From: Bacillota bacterium
Lineage (GTDB): Bacteria; Bacillota; Clostridia; Peptostreptococcales; Anaerovoracaceae
DNA: 64,000 nt
Reading direction: 5' to 3'
NCBI GenBank assembly: GCA_019420305.1
Contig: JAHZHL010000033.1
Span: 121,939-185,938, forward strand
Part shown: piece after piece, positions 9,214-17,640 of the stretch
Layout: the number at the start of each line of letters is the position of its first letter
Numbering within the stretch: the stretch's first letter is position 1
Position numbers and translations under genes: made by a program
Notes under the pieces: model-generated
Told to the model about the DNA's origin: nothing
Database searches by the model: none
What the model saw: only the letters and a program-made list of their open reading frames with translations

Positions 9214-9230
9214 TTGGCACCATTGTTGCT
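9214..9230 (+). promoter_or_regulatory. Sigma-54 (-24/-12) promoter
   Basis: TTGGCAC at 9214-9220 and TTGCT at 9226-9230 give TGGCAC-N5-TTGCT, a full match to the sigma-54 consensus with correct spacing. The transcript should begin near 9241, about 100 bases before the transporter start codon. The activator gene immediately upstream supports the assignment. Confidence 0.85.
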
Positions 9231-9342
9231 TTATATATGAGCACAGCACGAACCAAAACAAATGGATCAAGCTGCATCCTATATCGTTAATACCCGGGAA
9301 GACGATTATAAAGAAAAGATATAGAAAGATGAGGTGATAAAG

Positions 9343-10749
9343 ATGGAAAAGCGAGAGCGAAAAATACCTTTATCGGTAAAAATCGGATACGGGGCTACCG
9401 GATACGCCGCGCTGTTTACTTTTACAATTGTAATTACCTATGGCATGTACTTTTTTACAGATGTGGCCGGGATTCCCGCGACATTCGCGGGGGTGCTGCT
9501 CAGCCTGGGAACCATCGTAGATGCGGTAACAAATCCGCTCTTTGGAGCATTCAGCGACAAGCGCGATCCGAAAAAGGGAAGACGCCGCCCATTTCTTCTC
9601 GTTGTGGCAGTGCCTTTTGGGATTATTTCCTGGCTGCTGTTCACAGACTGGGGCTTCGGCGAGACTATGACCATGGTTTATTTTACAGTGATGATTATTC
9701 TCTTCTACATGGCGCAGTCCTGTCTGGATGTCCCATATACTGCTCTCGGCTCGGAAATGACAGAAGACTATGACGAACGTACCAGACTCAGCTCCATAAG
9801 ATACACCTGGGCAACGGTAGGCGGAGTTATCAGCGCCGTAACCATGGCTGTAACCGCGGCTCTCGGGGAGTACCTGGGTTCAGAAACAATGGGCTGGTCT
9901 GTAACAAACCTGATTTTCGGCATTATTTGCACCATAACAATTTTTATTACCTGGCGGACAACAAAAGGATACGAGAGAACCGACGCGCAGGATGATGAAC
10001 CGTTCAGCTTCCGTCAGATTTTTACAGGACCCTTTTCAAATAAGCCATTCCGCCATGTAGCCGCCGCGTATTTGTTTGGAATTATCGGGCAGACTGTCGC
10101 GGTGTCCTGTGTGGTTTACTATATGACGTATAATCTGCAGTTATCCGACAATCAGGTCAGCATTGCCATGACGGTGATGTGGATTGTCGCCTTTGGATGG
10201 ATTGCCGTTACAAATTATATCTGCCTGAAAATCTCCAAAACCGCGGCATGGGTATTCGCTATGGCCGTCTGGATCGTAACGCTGTTTGTATTTATCTGGA
10301 TTCTCAATATTCCGGGCAGGGCAATCACCGTTTACTTTATGACGAGCATCTACGTTGTCGGATACAACGCGATTTATCAGGTTACCTGGGCAGCAATTCC
10401 GGACTGTGTAGAAGTCGATGAGTTTAAAACCGGAAAAAGAAGAGAAGGGATCTATTATTCTGTGGCTTCTTTTCTTCAGAAAATGGGTTCTGCCGTGGCA
10501 TTTCTTGTCTGCGGCTCGGTTATCACCTATATTGGTTATGATCCGAACCTTCTGGTTCAGCCGGAAAAAACACTGCTGGGATTCAAGATTATGCTTACCT
10601 TCGGCACGAGCATCTTCCTGCTTTGCTCCATTATCGCAGTCGTCACAAATCCGATGACCAAAAAACGGCATAAGGCTGTGCTGGAAGCCATTGAAGCGAA
10701 GAAAAGCGGAAAACCTTATACAACAGACGGATTTAAAAAGCTTTTATAA
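9343..10749 (+). CDS. MFS transporter, GPH (glycoside-pentoside-hexuronide:cation symporter) type
   Basis: This 468-residue membrane protein starts at ATG 9343, six bases after GAGGTG; a GTG at 9334 is less likely. Its N-terminal IGYGATGYAALFTF and the loop FGAFSDKRDPKKGRRRPF after TM2 are characteristic of the MelB/GPH family. The later ALGSEMTEDYDERTRLSS stretch is the family's cytoplasmic loop motif. These carriers take up small solutes with H+ or Na+. It is the first gene of an operon with an alcohol dehydrogenase and an amidohydrolase, so its substrate is probably the compound those enzymes degrade. GPH members outside sugar operons often carry other organic compounds, so a sugar should not be assumed. 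Confidence 0.85.
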   Translation: MEKRERKIPLSVKIGYGATGYAALFTFTIVITYGMYFFTDVAGIPATFAGVLLSLGTIVDAVTNPLFGAFSDKRDPKKGRRRPFLLVVAVPFGIISWLLFTDWGFGETMTMVYFTVMIILFYMAQSCLDVPYTALGSEMTEDYDERTRLSSIRYTWATVGGVISAVTMAVTAALGEYLGSETMGWSVTNLIFGIICTITIFITWRTTKGYERTDAQDDEPFSFRQIFTGPFSNKPFRHVAAAYLFGIIGQTVAVSCVVYYMTYNLQLSDNQVSIAMTVMWIVAFGWIAVTNYICLKISKTAAWVFAMAVWIVTLFVFIWILNIPGRAITVYFMTSIYVVGYNAIYQVTWAAIPDCVEVDEFKTGKRREGIYYSVASFLQKMGSAVAFLVCGSVITYIGYDPNLLVQPEKTLLGFKIMLTFGTSIFLLCSIIAVVTNPMTKKRHKAVLEAIEAKKSGKPYTTDGFKKLL

Positions 10750-10779
10750 CAATCATTTTAATGAGAACAGGAGGGAACT

Positions 10780-11946
10780 ATGGAGTTTATTTTTAATGTC
10801 CCAAGTAAAGTCCTTTTCGGAGACAATTACGCGGACAATATTGGCACCTGGTTGAAGGATGAAAATGTAAAAAAAGTAATGTGCGTTTACGACAAAGGCG
10901 TAGAACAGGCCGGCATTTCGGAACGAATTATCAGCGGCATCCAAAAAGAAGGCATCGAGACCGTTTGTTTCGCGGAAGTACTGCCAGATCCGCCGGTTGA
11001 ATTAATTGATAAAGGGGCGGCCATTGCCAGAGCGGAAAACGTCCAGGGAGTTGTCGGTATTGGAGGAGGCAGTTCCATGGATACCGCGAAATGTATTAAC
11101 GCCCTGCTCGGAAATGAAGGCCGGATTCTCGAATATTCCCATGACTACGATACGATGACGAACAAAGGCGGATTTCTGCTTCTGGTCCCTACCACCTTCG
11201 GCACCGGCAGCGAAGTTACAGACGGTGGCGTTCTCAGCGTCCCTGAAGAAAAGAAAAAAATCAGTATATGGGATAAAAATATGGGCGCGGATCTTTCCGT
11301 AATCGATCCGACGCTGGCACTGGGCATTCCCAAGCAGATCACCGCGGCAACCGGAATGGACGCTCTGTCCCACGCAGTGGAATCTTACATGTCTATGATA
11401 GCCACACCGGTTACCGAAGCGCTGTCTCTGGAGGCGATCCGGATTATCAGCAGCAGCCTGCCGGACGCGGTAGTGGATGGCGGCAAAATCGAAAACCGAA
11501 GGAATATGTGTCTTGGATGTCTGGTTGCCGGAATCGCTTTTAACAACGCGTTTTTAAATCAGGGACATGGACTTGCCCATCCGATCGGCGCTCACTGGCA
11601 TGTGCCTCACGGAGTTGCCTGCGCAATCGCGCTGCCGTTCTCAGTCGCGGACAACGCGGAAGCGATGCCGGATAAGGTAAGGCGCGTAGGCGAAGCGATG
11701 GGAATCGACCTTCCGGACACCTGTACCGCGAAGGAACTCGGCTCTCTTGTGGCCGACCAGATTATTGCGCTTTCCGATAAAATCGGAATCCCCACCCTCA
11801 AAGAACTCTGTGCGGATCCGACACTCATTGAATCGGTCGCGGAAGCGGTAAAAAAAGAACCGGATCAGTACACCTATCCACACATTCCGGAAACAAAAGA
11901 TATGATTCATTACTTAAATGCTAATTTCGAAAGGAGAACAAAATGA
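10780..11946 (+). CDS. Iron-containing alcohol dehydrogenase
   Basis: This 388-residue protein belongs to the group III iron-dependent alcohol dehydrogenases, NAD(P)-linked cytoplasmic enzymes that interconvert alcohols and aldehydes. It shows GGGSSMDTAK (about 97-106, NAD-binding loop) and PTTFGTGSEVT. The metal-binding segment runs from DALSHAVESYMS to HGLAHPIGAHW and VPHGVACA, which supply the His ligands. The start is preceded by AGGAGGGA. It lies 30 bases after the transporter gene, and its stop overlaps the amidohydrolase start by 4 bases (ATGA). The operon is expected to be driven by the sigma-54 promoter at 9214. The actual alcohol is not identifiable. Confidence 0.93.
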   Translation: MEFIFNVPSKVLFGDNYADNIGTWLKDENVKKVMCVYDKGVEQAGISERIISGIQKEGIETVCFAEVLPDPPVELIDKGAAIARAENVQGVVGIGGGSSMDTAKCINALLGNEGRILEYSHDYDTMTNKGGFLLLVPTTFGTGSEVTDGGVLSVPEEKKKISIWDKNMGADLSVIDPTLALGIPKQITAATGMDALSHAVESYMSMIATPVTEALSLEAIRIISSSLPDAVVDGGKIENRRNMCLGCLVAGIAFNNAFLNQGHGLAHPIGAHWHVPHGVACAIALPFSVADNAEAMPDKVRRVGEAMGIDLPDTCTAKELGSLVADQIIALSDKIGIPTLKELCADPTLIESVAEAVKKEPDQYTYPHIPETKDMIHYLNANFERRTK

Positions 11947-13583
11947 ACAAAATTTTTACAGGCGGAACCATACTCACTATGGCAGATGACAAACAGGTGG
12001 AAGCAGTCTATGTAGAAGGCAATGTAATTAAAGCCACAGGAACTCTCGAAGAGTGTAAAAAGGCGGCGAGAGATTATGAGATTGTCGACCTGAAGGGAAA
12101 ATGTATGACTCCGGGTTTTATTGATACCCATACGCATCCTATGATGATCGGGATGTGCAGGATCTGGGCAGATCTGGACTTTCCAAAGGTTGCGTGCATC
12201 GACGATCTGGTAAGAGTACTGAAGGAGCACGCGGAAACAATTCCGGAGGAGGAGGCGATCTGCGGATACGGATTTGACCAGAGAATGTTCAAAGAAAAGG
12301 TTCATCCGACGGCTAAGGATCTGGACAGAGTCTCCACAGATCGGTTCGTACAGATTATGCACGCCAGCGGACACTGTAATGTAGTAAATACAAAACTATT
12401 GCGCGCAATCGGTGTGCAGGACGACACTCCGGATCCGCCAGGGGGTGCTTTCGGCCGCGATCATGAAGGAAAGCCCAATGGCCAGCTCTTTGACAGCGCC
12501 AACGACCTGCTTTCCGGCGTGCACGGTGTCCGTCCTCAGAACCATGGTCCGAACATCCATATGCCGGGAACAGAAGAAAATCTGATGAAGCGGTTTGAAG
12601 TGGGGCAGGAGTTTTTCGTGAAAGCGGGAATCACAACAGTCAACGAAGTACAGCTGACAAAGCAGGAAATGAACACTTACCTGCGGGCAAGAGATGAAGG
12701 CAAATTGAAAATGCGTATGGAAATGTCTTATTTGTCCAACTATCTGGATGAAGTAATCGATCTGGGATTCAGCAGTGATTTTGGCGACAACTGGCTGTCC
12801 ATCGGTTCCATCAAGTTCTATTCCGACGCTTCCCTGCTTTCCGGAACCGCCAATGTAAGCACCGGTTATCTGGATAGTGAACGGAATAAAGGATATAATT
12901 ACCATGAGTCGGAAGAAATGATTGAAATCCTGGTCAAGGCGCATAAAAACCGGCTGCATACACTGACCCACGCATGTGGCGACGGCGCCGTTGATCCGAT
13001 TATTGACGCCATTGAAAAAGCCCAGGCGGAAGATCCGTGGCCGGAAGCAGTACACAGAGTGGAGCATGCAGGTCTGATCACCGAAGAACAGGCTGTCAGA
13101 ATGGGAAAAGTCGGCATGGTTCCAAGCACCCAGCCTGAATTCCTGTATCTTTACGGGGATGGCGTTGTAAATGCCATCGGGCCAGAAAAAGGTGAAGAAT
13201 TCATGCCGCTGGCAAGATTTAAAAAGCACTGCCCGTATTTCACGATTTCCTCCGACGCACCTGTAACCACGCCGAATCCGATGGAGGCAATCAGCACCGC
13301 GGTAGGAAGAAAAACAAACCTGGGAACCGTAATGTGTCCGGAACAAGCTATTACAGTCGAAGACGGATTGAAAGGCTACACGATTTATGCCGCGAAAGCC
13401 CTGCGCAGAGATCACATTTCCGGATCCATTGAGGTTGGAAAGCTGGCAGACTTCGCGGTTCTCAGCAAGTCGCCTCTGGACATTCCTCTGGAAGAAATCG
13501 AAACCATGCGCAGCATTACCGTTGATGAAACTTGGCTGGACGGCGAAAAAATTTATGAGCGGGAGGAGTCTTGGGAAAGATGA
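11943..13583 (+). CDS. Amidohydrolase family protein, YtcJ-like
   Basis: This 546-residue metal-dependent hydrolase belongs to the amidohydrolase 3 (YtcJ/exoenzyme regulatory AepA-like) group. The metal-binding motif DTHTHPM lies near residues 60-66, after a small N-terminal beta domain. Further likely ligands are in HACGDGAVD (about 340) and VEHAGLI, and the late Asp is in ISSDAPVTTPNP. The C-terminal GSIEVGKLADFAVLSKSPLD closes the composite beta domain. Such enzymes hydrolyse amide or related C-N bonds in the cytoplasm; the substrate is unknown. The start overlaps the dehydrogenase stop. It is the last intact gene of the operon. The DNA just after its stop carries part of an arginase-family gene. 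Confidence 0.88.
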   Translation: MNKIFTGGTILTMADDKQVEAVYVEGNVIKATGTLEECKKAARDYEIVDLKGKCMTPGFIDTHTHPMMIGMCRIWADLDFPKVACIDDLVRVLKEHAETIPEEEAICGYGFDQRMFKEKVHPTAKDLDRVSTDRFVQIMHASGHCNVVNTKLLRAIGVQDDTPDPPGGAFGRDHEGKPNGQLFDSANDLLSGVHGVRPQNHGPNIHMPGTEENLMKRFEVGQEFFVKAGITTVNEVQLTKQEMNTYLRARDEGKLKMRMEMSYLSNYLDEVIDLGFSSDFGDNWLSIGSIKFYSDASLLSGTANVSTGYLDSERNKGYNYHESEEMIEILVKAHKNRLHTLTHACGDGAVDPIIDAIEKAQAEDPWPEAVHRVEHAGLITEEQAVRMGKVGMVPSTQPEFLYLYGDGVVNAIGPEKGEEFMPLARFKKHCPYFTISSDAPVTTPNPMEAISTAVGRKTNLGTVMCPEQAITVEDGLKGYTIYAAKALRRDHISGSIEVGKLADFAVLSKSPLDIPLEEIETMRSITVDETWLDGEKIYEREESWER

Positions 13584-13705
13584 ACCGCTGGCGGTTGTCC
13601 ATCTGGATGCCCACGGCGATACGAGCATCGATTTTCAGGGAAGCGAAGTAAGCGACGCGTCCCTGTTCCAGAACGCGGCCTGCGGCGGATCATGGCAGAT
13701 GAAGT
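13571..13705 (+). pseudogene. Fragment of an arginase/agmatinase-family gene
   Basis: In the frame starting at 13573 the DNA reads EPLAVVHLDAHGDT, then GSEVSDASLFQNAACGG. The first stretch matches the metal-binding core of ureohydrolases (PxAVVHxDAHxDT, with both Asp and the His), and the second matches their GxxxxHGxPFRxA region in degenerate form. Both ends of the family are missing: nothing before LGKDEP or after about 13700 looks like the rest. The fragment abuts the amidohydrolase stop, so it may be the scar of a deletion at the end of the catabolic operon. It is too short to be functional. Confidence 0.5.
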
Positions 13706-13818
13706 CCAAGAGAAAAGCATCAGACTCATTTGTTGAATTCAGTCAAATCTATATTATATATATAACAATATTTATAATTACTCCGGCTTCCATCAAACAG
13801 CCGCTTTCATGGGGCATT

Positions 13819-13911
13819 AAAATGGGTACAAAGCGAGTAATTCAAGCTCGATTGTACCCATTTTCGGGTGTCCAAAGTCATCGCCGGCATTTTCCGCCGC
13901 ATATCTATCCA
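13819..13911 (+). repeat. 62-bp dispersed repeat, copy 2, with a perfect hairpin at its left end
   Basis: The repeat proper is 13850-13911, matching 7467-7528. AAAATGGGTACAA at 13819-13831 and TTGTACCCATTTT at 13852-13864 pair perfectly over 13 bases with a 20-base loop, so the left end of the repeat forms one arm of a hairpin. Confidence 0.85.
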
Positions 13912-13958
13912 GTTTTTATTCCTGCACATACCATAATGGTCATCTAACACCGGACAAA

Positions 13959-13987
13959 TTGCCAAAGACAGGCGCTTCTGCTATAAT
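13959..13987 (+). promoter_or_regulatory. Sigma-A-type promoter of the pilus-like operon
   Basis: TTGCCA at 13959-13964 and a consensus TATAAT at 13982-13987 are spaced by 17 bases. The first gene of the operon starts 42 bases later. Confidence 0.72.
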
Positions 13988-14029
13988 AAAGGCGAAAAAT
14001 ACAATGTAACCTGCAGGGCGGTATTGGAA

Positions 14030-14938
14030 ATGAAGCACACCGGATTAACAAAACTTCTGTCTGCTGCCGCAGTCATCGTTCTGATGACTGCTTTTTGTGC
14101 ATGCCAGAACAGCGGCGAACAGGGAATTTCTTCCTATCGCGATCTGGAATATCCGCTCTTCTCAGAGGCTCCGCAAAAAAGCACGATTGAAAACAACGCC
14201 GCTGTTATTGATATTTCGAATACCAGTCAAGGTTATATCGGCATCCGCTATCTGGGAGACAATCAGAAAGTAAAGCTTCAGCTTACAAAAGACGCCGAAA
14301 CCTACACCTACAACATCCGGGCTAAAAAACAGTTTTCCATTTTCCCCCTCTCTATGGGCAGCGGAACCTATACGATCGGTATTTTCGAGAACATCGCGAC
14401 GAACCAATATTCCCAGGCCTGTTCAGAAACCTTTGAAGTCAAGCTGGAGGATGAAAATCTCCCCTTCCTGTATCCGAATGAATATGTTTCATACACAAAA
14501 AATTCCTCTGTAATCGACCTCAGCGATCAGGTGACTGACGGCTGCGCGGATGAACTGGAGAAGGTGGAAAAAGTCTTTGACTATGTGACCGCTTCCATCT
14601 CCTACGACTACGATCTCGCGGAAAATATTCCTCTGGAATACCTACCTGATATTGAGCAGGTGCTGAAGGAAAAAACCGGCATCTGTTTTGACTACGCCTC
14701 TGTTATGAGCGCCATGCTGCGGATTCAGGGGATTCCCACCAAGCTGGCTGTCGGTTATGCCGGTGATGTCTACCATGCCTGGATCAGCGTGTATGTGGCG
14801 GACAAGGGGTGGGTCGACGGTGTAATACGATTTGACGGAGAAAGCTGGACTATGATGGATCCGACTATCGCTGCCTCGAACGGTCTGGCAGACTCTATTA
14901 CGGACGACAGTTTATATAACGCGCTTTACTACTATTAA
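14030..14938 (+). CDS. Lipoprotein with a transglutaminase-like domain
   Basis: This 302-residue protein starts at ATG 14030. It has a lipoprotein signal with the lipobox Cys in AFCAC (about residue 24), so it should be anchored outside the membrane. The middle is a beta-rich domain. The C-terminal third is a transglutaminase-like fold with the triad visible as Cys in TGICFDYAS, His in YHAWIS and Asp in MMDPT. Bacterial members of this superfamily are often peptidases or amidases rather than crosslinkers. It is the first gene of the type IV pilus-like operon, 15 bases before gspF, which suggests work on the cell wall or on a surface structure; that is inference. Confidence 0.82.
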   Translation: MKHTGLTKLLSAAAVIVLMTAFCACQNSGEQGISSYRDLEYPLFSEAPQKSTIENNAAVIDISNTSQGYIGIRYLGDNQKVKLQLTKDAETYTYNIRAKKQFSIFPLSMGSGTYTIGIFENIATNQYSQACSETFEVKLEDENLPFLYPNEYVSYTKNSSVIDLSDQVTDGCADELEKVEKVFDYVTASISYDYDLAENIPLEYLPDIEQVLKEKTGICFDYASVMSAMLRIQGIPTKLAVGYAGDVYHAWISVYVADKGWVDGVIRFDGESWTMMDPTIAASNGLADSITDDSLYNALYYY

Positions 14939-14953
14939 TCAAAGGAGAGAAAA

Positions 14954-16000
14954 ATGAAACAGGAACGAAACGAACTGGACGCGATTCAGATTTCTCTATT
15001 GTGCAAAGAATTGGGAATGTTTTTTAAAGGGGGCATCCCTCTTTACGATGCTTTCCTCATTATGGAGGAAGCAGCAGACAGACGTAGCCGAAAAGAACTC
15101 TACCATCAAATCGCCCTTTCTCTGGAGTCAGGAGACACATTGACTGACGCGTTAAAGCGGACAGAAATCTTCCCCTCCTATATGCTGCGCATCCTGCGGA
15201 TCGGGGAAGAATCCGGCAAACTGGAAGAAGTCCTGGACGCGCTTTCCCTCTATTACCAACGCCGGGAACAGATGAAAAACAGCATTCGGAGCGCGGTTTT
15301 TTATCCGCTCATTATGATTCTCGCGACCCTTCTGATTCTGGCAGTTCTGCTGTTCCGCGTGCTTCCCGTGTTTTCCCGTGTTTTTGAACAAACGGGCGCG
15401 GAACTCCCCCCGTTCTTTCAGACCATTGCCGATTCCGGGGGAGCGGCCGGCGCTGTCTGTATCGCGCTTCTGATTCTTTTGGCTCTGGTCATTATCGGTT
15501 ATGCGGCAGGCAGACGAACAGAAAAGGGACGTGTATTCTTTTCCCGGCTCTACGAGCGGTCTCCGCTCACAAAGGTGCTCGCGTCCCAGTCCGGGTCCGG
15601 AGAATTTATCTACTCCATGTCCCTCCTGCTTTCCAGCGGAATGAATCCGGACGCGGCGACGGAACTCCTCCTGGAGCTAAACGAATCACCTGCGTCTGAA
15701 AAGAAATTAAAGACACTGCAGGCGCTTATGACGGATGGAACGCCTTTTGCCCGCGCGCTCTCAGAAAGCGGTCTACTGCCATCCACCTATACCTCTGTGA
15801 TCGCGGTAGGCGCAAAAACCGGCACCCTTGACGAAATGATGGATCTCGCGGCACAGCGGCTCAGCGAAGATATCGAGCAGCGGCTCCAACGGCGGATCGC
15901 TTCTGTGGAACCTGCCGTTGTCATTGCCATGTGCCTGATCATTGGCGCAGTACTCCTGTCCGTTATGTTGCCGCTGATTCGGATTATGACATCCGTATAG
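14954..16000 (+). CDS. GspF/PilC-type inner-membrane platform protein
   Basis: This 348-residue protein has two GspF (T2SSF) domains. The first begins near residue 12 (LCKELGMFFKGGIPLYDAF) and ends at GEESGKLEEVLDALSLYYQRR. The second begins near 215 (EFIYSMSLLLSSGMNPDAATELL) and ends in VGAKTGTLDEMMDLA. Three transmembrane helices sit near 118-140, 160-182 and 322-345, the usual PilC arrangement. It is a little shorter than typical PilC (about 400). It would anchor the pilus or pseudopilus motor in the membrane. It lies in one operon with four small single-helix proteins and a PilT-type ATPase. The ribosome site is AAAGGAGAG. Confidence 0.9.
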   Translation: MKQERNELDAIQISLLCKELGMFFKGGIPLYDAFLIMEEAADRRSRKELYHQIALSLESGDTLTDALKRTEIFPSYMLRILRIGEESGKLEEVLDALSLYYQRREQMKNSIRSAVFYPLIMILATLLILAVLLFRVLPVFSRVFEQTGAELPPFFQTIADSGGAAGAVCIALLILLALVIIGYAAGRRTEKGRVFFSRLYERSPLTKVLASQSGSGEFIYSMSLLLSSGMNPDAATELLLELNESPASEKKLKTLQALMTDGTPFARALSESGLLPSTYTSVIAVGAKTGTLDEMMDLAAQRLSEDIEQRLQRRIASVEPAVVIAMCLIIGAVLLSVMLPLIRIMTSV

Positions 16001-16012
16001 GAGGGATGCCTT

Positions 16013-16324
16013 GTGAACAGAGTGATTCAAAGCTATAAAAGAATTCTTATCTGCGTGCTGCTCGCCCTGCTTATCGCCGCCGCGCTTTTTCTGCTCCACA
16101 GCCTTTCCCGGGAGGTCGATCAGGACAGACAGCAGATGCTCGAGGATACAATCCGTAATTACGCGGTTCAGTGCTACGCCCTGGAAGGTGCCTATCCGGA
16201 AACACTGCGGTACCTGGAAGACAACTATACATTGGAGCTGAACCGGGATCAGTTTGTTTATCATTACCGTTTTATCGGCTCAAATATGATGCCGGAGATC
16301 TCGGTTTTTGAAAAGGAAAAGTAG
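16013..16324 (+). CDS. Small pilin-like membrane protein
   Basis: This 103-residue protein starts with GTG at 16013, eight bases after GGAGGG. It has a short basic N-terminus, one transmembrane helix (about 11-28) and a soluble part. The segment YAVQCYALEGAYPETLRYL resembles the start of the globular part of GspG-type pseudopilins, where ...A..CYALEG.YP.. is common. No canonical prepilin peptidase site (G-F-T-L-x-E) is present, so processing is uncertain. Its place between gspF and other small single-helix genes supports a role as a structural subunit. Confidence 0.65.
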   Translation: MNRVIQSYKRILICVLLALLIAAALFLLHSLSREVDQDRQQMLEDTIRNYAVQCYALEGAYPETLRYLEDNYTLELNRDQFVYHYRFIGSNMMPEISVFEKEK

Positions 16325-16331
16325 GTGGAAT

Positions 16332-16814
16332 ATGGAACATAGACGGCATAAAATCGATCTTATTTTTATCGTTACATTAACCGGTATCTTTTTTCTGTGC
16401 TCAGTCGTTTTAATTGTTCTTGGCGCTGAGTTTTACCGGGATACCGTTTCCGGCAGCCAGGATGCCTTTCAGAGCCGGACGGCTTCCCTTTATTTCACGC
16501 AAAAAATCCATCAGAGCGGTCAACCGGACTCTGTTGCCCTCAGCCCTATGGAAGACGGACAGGAAACCCTTGTTCTGAAAAACGGCAGCTACGAAACCTG
16601 GATTTTCCTTTCCGACGGTGAGCTGAGAGAAGCAACAGTAAAGCAGGGAACCTCTGTCACCGAAAGCTTCGGCCAGCCGGTTCTTTCCCTTCGCTCCTTG
16701 GAATTCCTTCCTCTAAAAGAAAATCTTCTGCGCGTCACAGCGACTTCGCCTGAAGGAATCGTCTCTCAGGTTGATCTATGCCTGCGCACATCGGAACTGG
16801 AGGTGGAACAATGA
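16332..16814 (+). CDS. Pilus-operon membrane protein, DUF4860-like
   Basis: This 160-residue protein starts at ATG 16332 behind AGGTGG. One N-terminal helix (about 10-32) is followed by a beta-rich domain of about 120 residues with a YFTQKIHQSGQ segment and alternating hydrophobic strands. The layout, short basic N-terminus plus one helix plus beta domain, is that of minor pilin-like proteins. The resemblance to the DUF4860 family of clostridial operons of this kind is from memory of the family. No classic prepilin cleavage site is seen. Its stop overlaps the next start by 4 bases. Confidence 0.6.
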   Translation: MEHRRHKIDLIFIVTLTGIFFLCSVVLIVLGAEFYRDTVSGSQDAFQSRTASLYFTQKIHQSGQPDSVALSPMEDGQETLVLKNGSYETWIFLSDGELREATVKQGTSVTESFGQPVLSLRSLEFLPLKENLLRVTATSPEGIVSQVDLCLRTSELEVEQ

Positions 16815-17224
16815 GACGGCTTCATTCCGGTCGGAGCATATTTCTCTTTGAACTCGCTTTGCTGTTTTCGCTTTTCATGATCGCGGTTTTAATCAGCACC
16901 GGTCTTTTCCTGTCCTCCCGGGAAAAAAGCGCGCAGGCAGAAGCGCTCAGCAACGCTTCGGCCCAGTCCGTTTCCATCGCGGATACCATTAAGGCCTGCG
17001 GTTCCGATATAAGGCAGGCAAAAACGCTTCTCGGCGCGGATGAAAATTTTGATCTTTACTACAGCGAAGACTGGCAGAGAAACGGAAAAGCAGTCTACCG
17101 CGCGCACGTCGACTATACCATTGAGAACCACCTGCTTACTGCCAATATCCGTTTTTTTGAGATAGAGAAACAGAAAACCATCTTTCAGCTGGAAGTAAAA
17201 GAGTTTCTGGAGGCGAAAAAATGA
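16811..17224 (+). CDS. Pilus-operon single-helix membrane protein
   Basis: This 137-residue protein begins at ATG 16811, overlapping the previous stop, with GGAGGTGG as ribosome site. It opens MRRLHSGRSIFLFELALLF. A Gly followed a few residues later by Glu at the edge of the helix resembles, but does not match exactly, a class III signal. After the helix (about 9-36) comes a helical region (SREKSAQAEALSNASAQS) and then beta strands, the order expected for a pseudopilin. No enzymatic motif is seen. The specific function is unknown. Confidence 0.58.
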   Translation: MRRLHSGRSIFLFELALLFSLFMIAVLISTGLFLSSREKSAQAEALSNASAQSVSIADTIKACGSDIRQAKTLLGADENFDLYYSEDWQRNGKAVYRAHVDYTIENHLLTANIRFFEIEKQKTIFQLEVKEFLEAKK

Positions 17225-17640
17225 AAAACAAAAGTGTTCATTCCTTTATGGGCATTGGCGCAGTATCCCTGGCCATTGTCCTCGTCATACTGACGCTCAC
17301 CTGCTTTGCCGTACTCGCGTTTATCTCGGCGGACAGCGAATATAAGCTGAGCGAAAAAGGAGCCCAGTCTGTAACGAGGTACTATCAGGCAGACGCGGAA
17401 GCGTCTGAAATCCTCTCGGAAGTTTTTACTGCGGAAAAAGGAGAAAATATTCAAGACATTCTCACAAAAAAAGGTTATAATGTAACCATATCACAAAACC
17501 GGGGCGAAATTACCATCCGCGTACCGGTGAATGACACACAGGAACTGCAGGTGACAACGGTTTACCCCTTTTCCTCCCAGGTGGAGATTCTGGAATGGGG
17601 CCTTGTCTCTGCATTCAAAGGAGACTCTGAAAACCAATGA
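17221..17640 (+). CDS. Pilus-operon single-helix membrane protein
   Basis: This 139-residue protein begins at ATG 17221, overlapping the previous stop by 4 bases. It has one long hydrophobic segment (about 10-37), then YRQ-type helical sequence (GAQSVTRYYQADAEASEILSE) and a beta-rich tail. The sequence resembles minor pilins of the PilX/GspK style in arrangement only. It overlaps the ATPase gene start by 4 bases, so the whole set is translationally coupled. Confidence 0.58.
   Translation: MKNKSVHSFMGIGAVSLAIVLVILTLTCFAVLAFISADSEYKLSEKGAQSVTRYYQADAEASEILSEVFTAEKGENIQDILTKKGYNVTISQNRGEITIRVPVNDTQELQVTTVYPFSSQVEILEWGLVSAFKGDSENQ

Larger units (their letters stand above)
9013..9342. other. Intergenic control region between the sigma-54 activator and its operon
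   Basis: No gene was seen in these 330 bases. The region holds the terminator at 9006-9035, two palindromic sites (9010-9025 and 9107-9122), a further TAGTC half-site at 9089-9093, an inverted repeat TCATTT-TTG-AAATGA (9092-9106) and the -24/-12 promoter at 9214-9230. Confidence 0.7.
13584..14029. other. Intergenic region with gene scar, hairpin repeat and promoter
   Basis: These 446 bases hold the ureohydrolase fragment, an AT-rich stretch near 13745-13785, the 62-bp repeat copy 2 with its hairpin, and the promoter of the pilus-like operon. No intact gene was seen. Confidence 0.6.

Noticed and set aside
13387..13947. 186-codon frame spanning the end of the amidohydrolase gene and beyond
   Set aside because: Only the middle part, about 40 codons, looks like an arginase-family gene. 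The front is a shadow of the amidohydrolase and the rest runs into the repeat.
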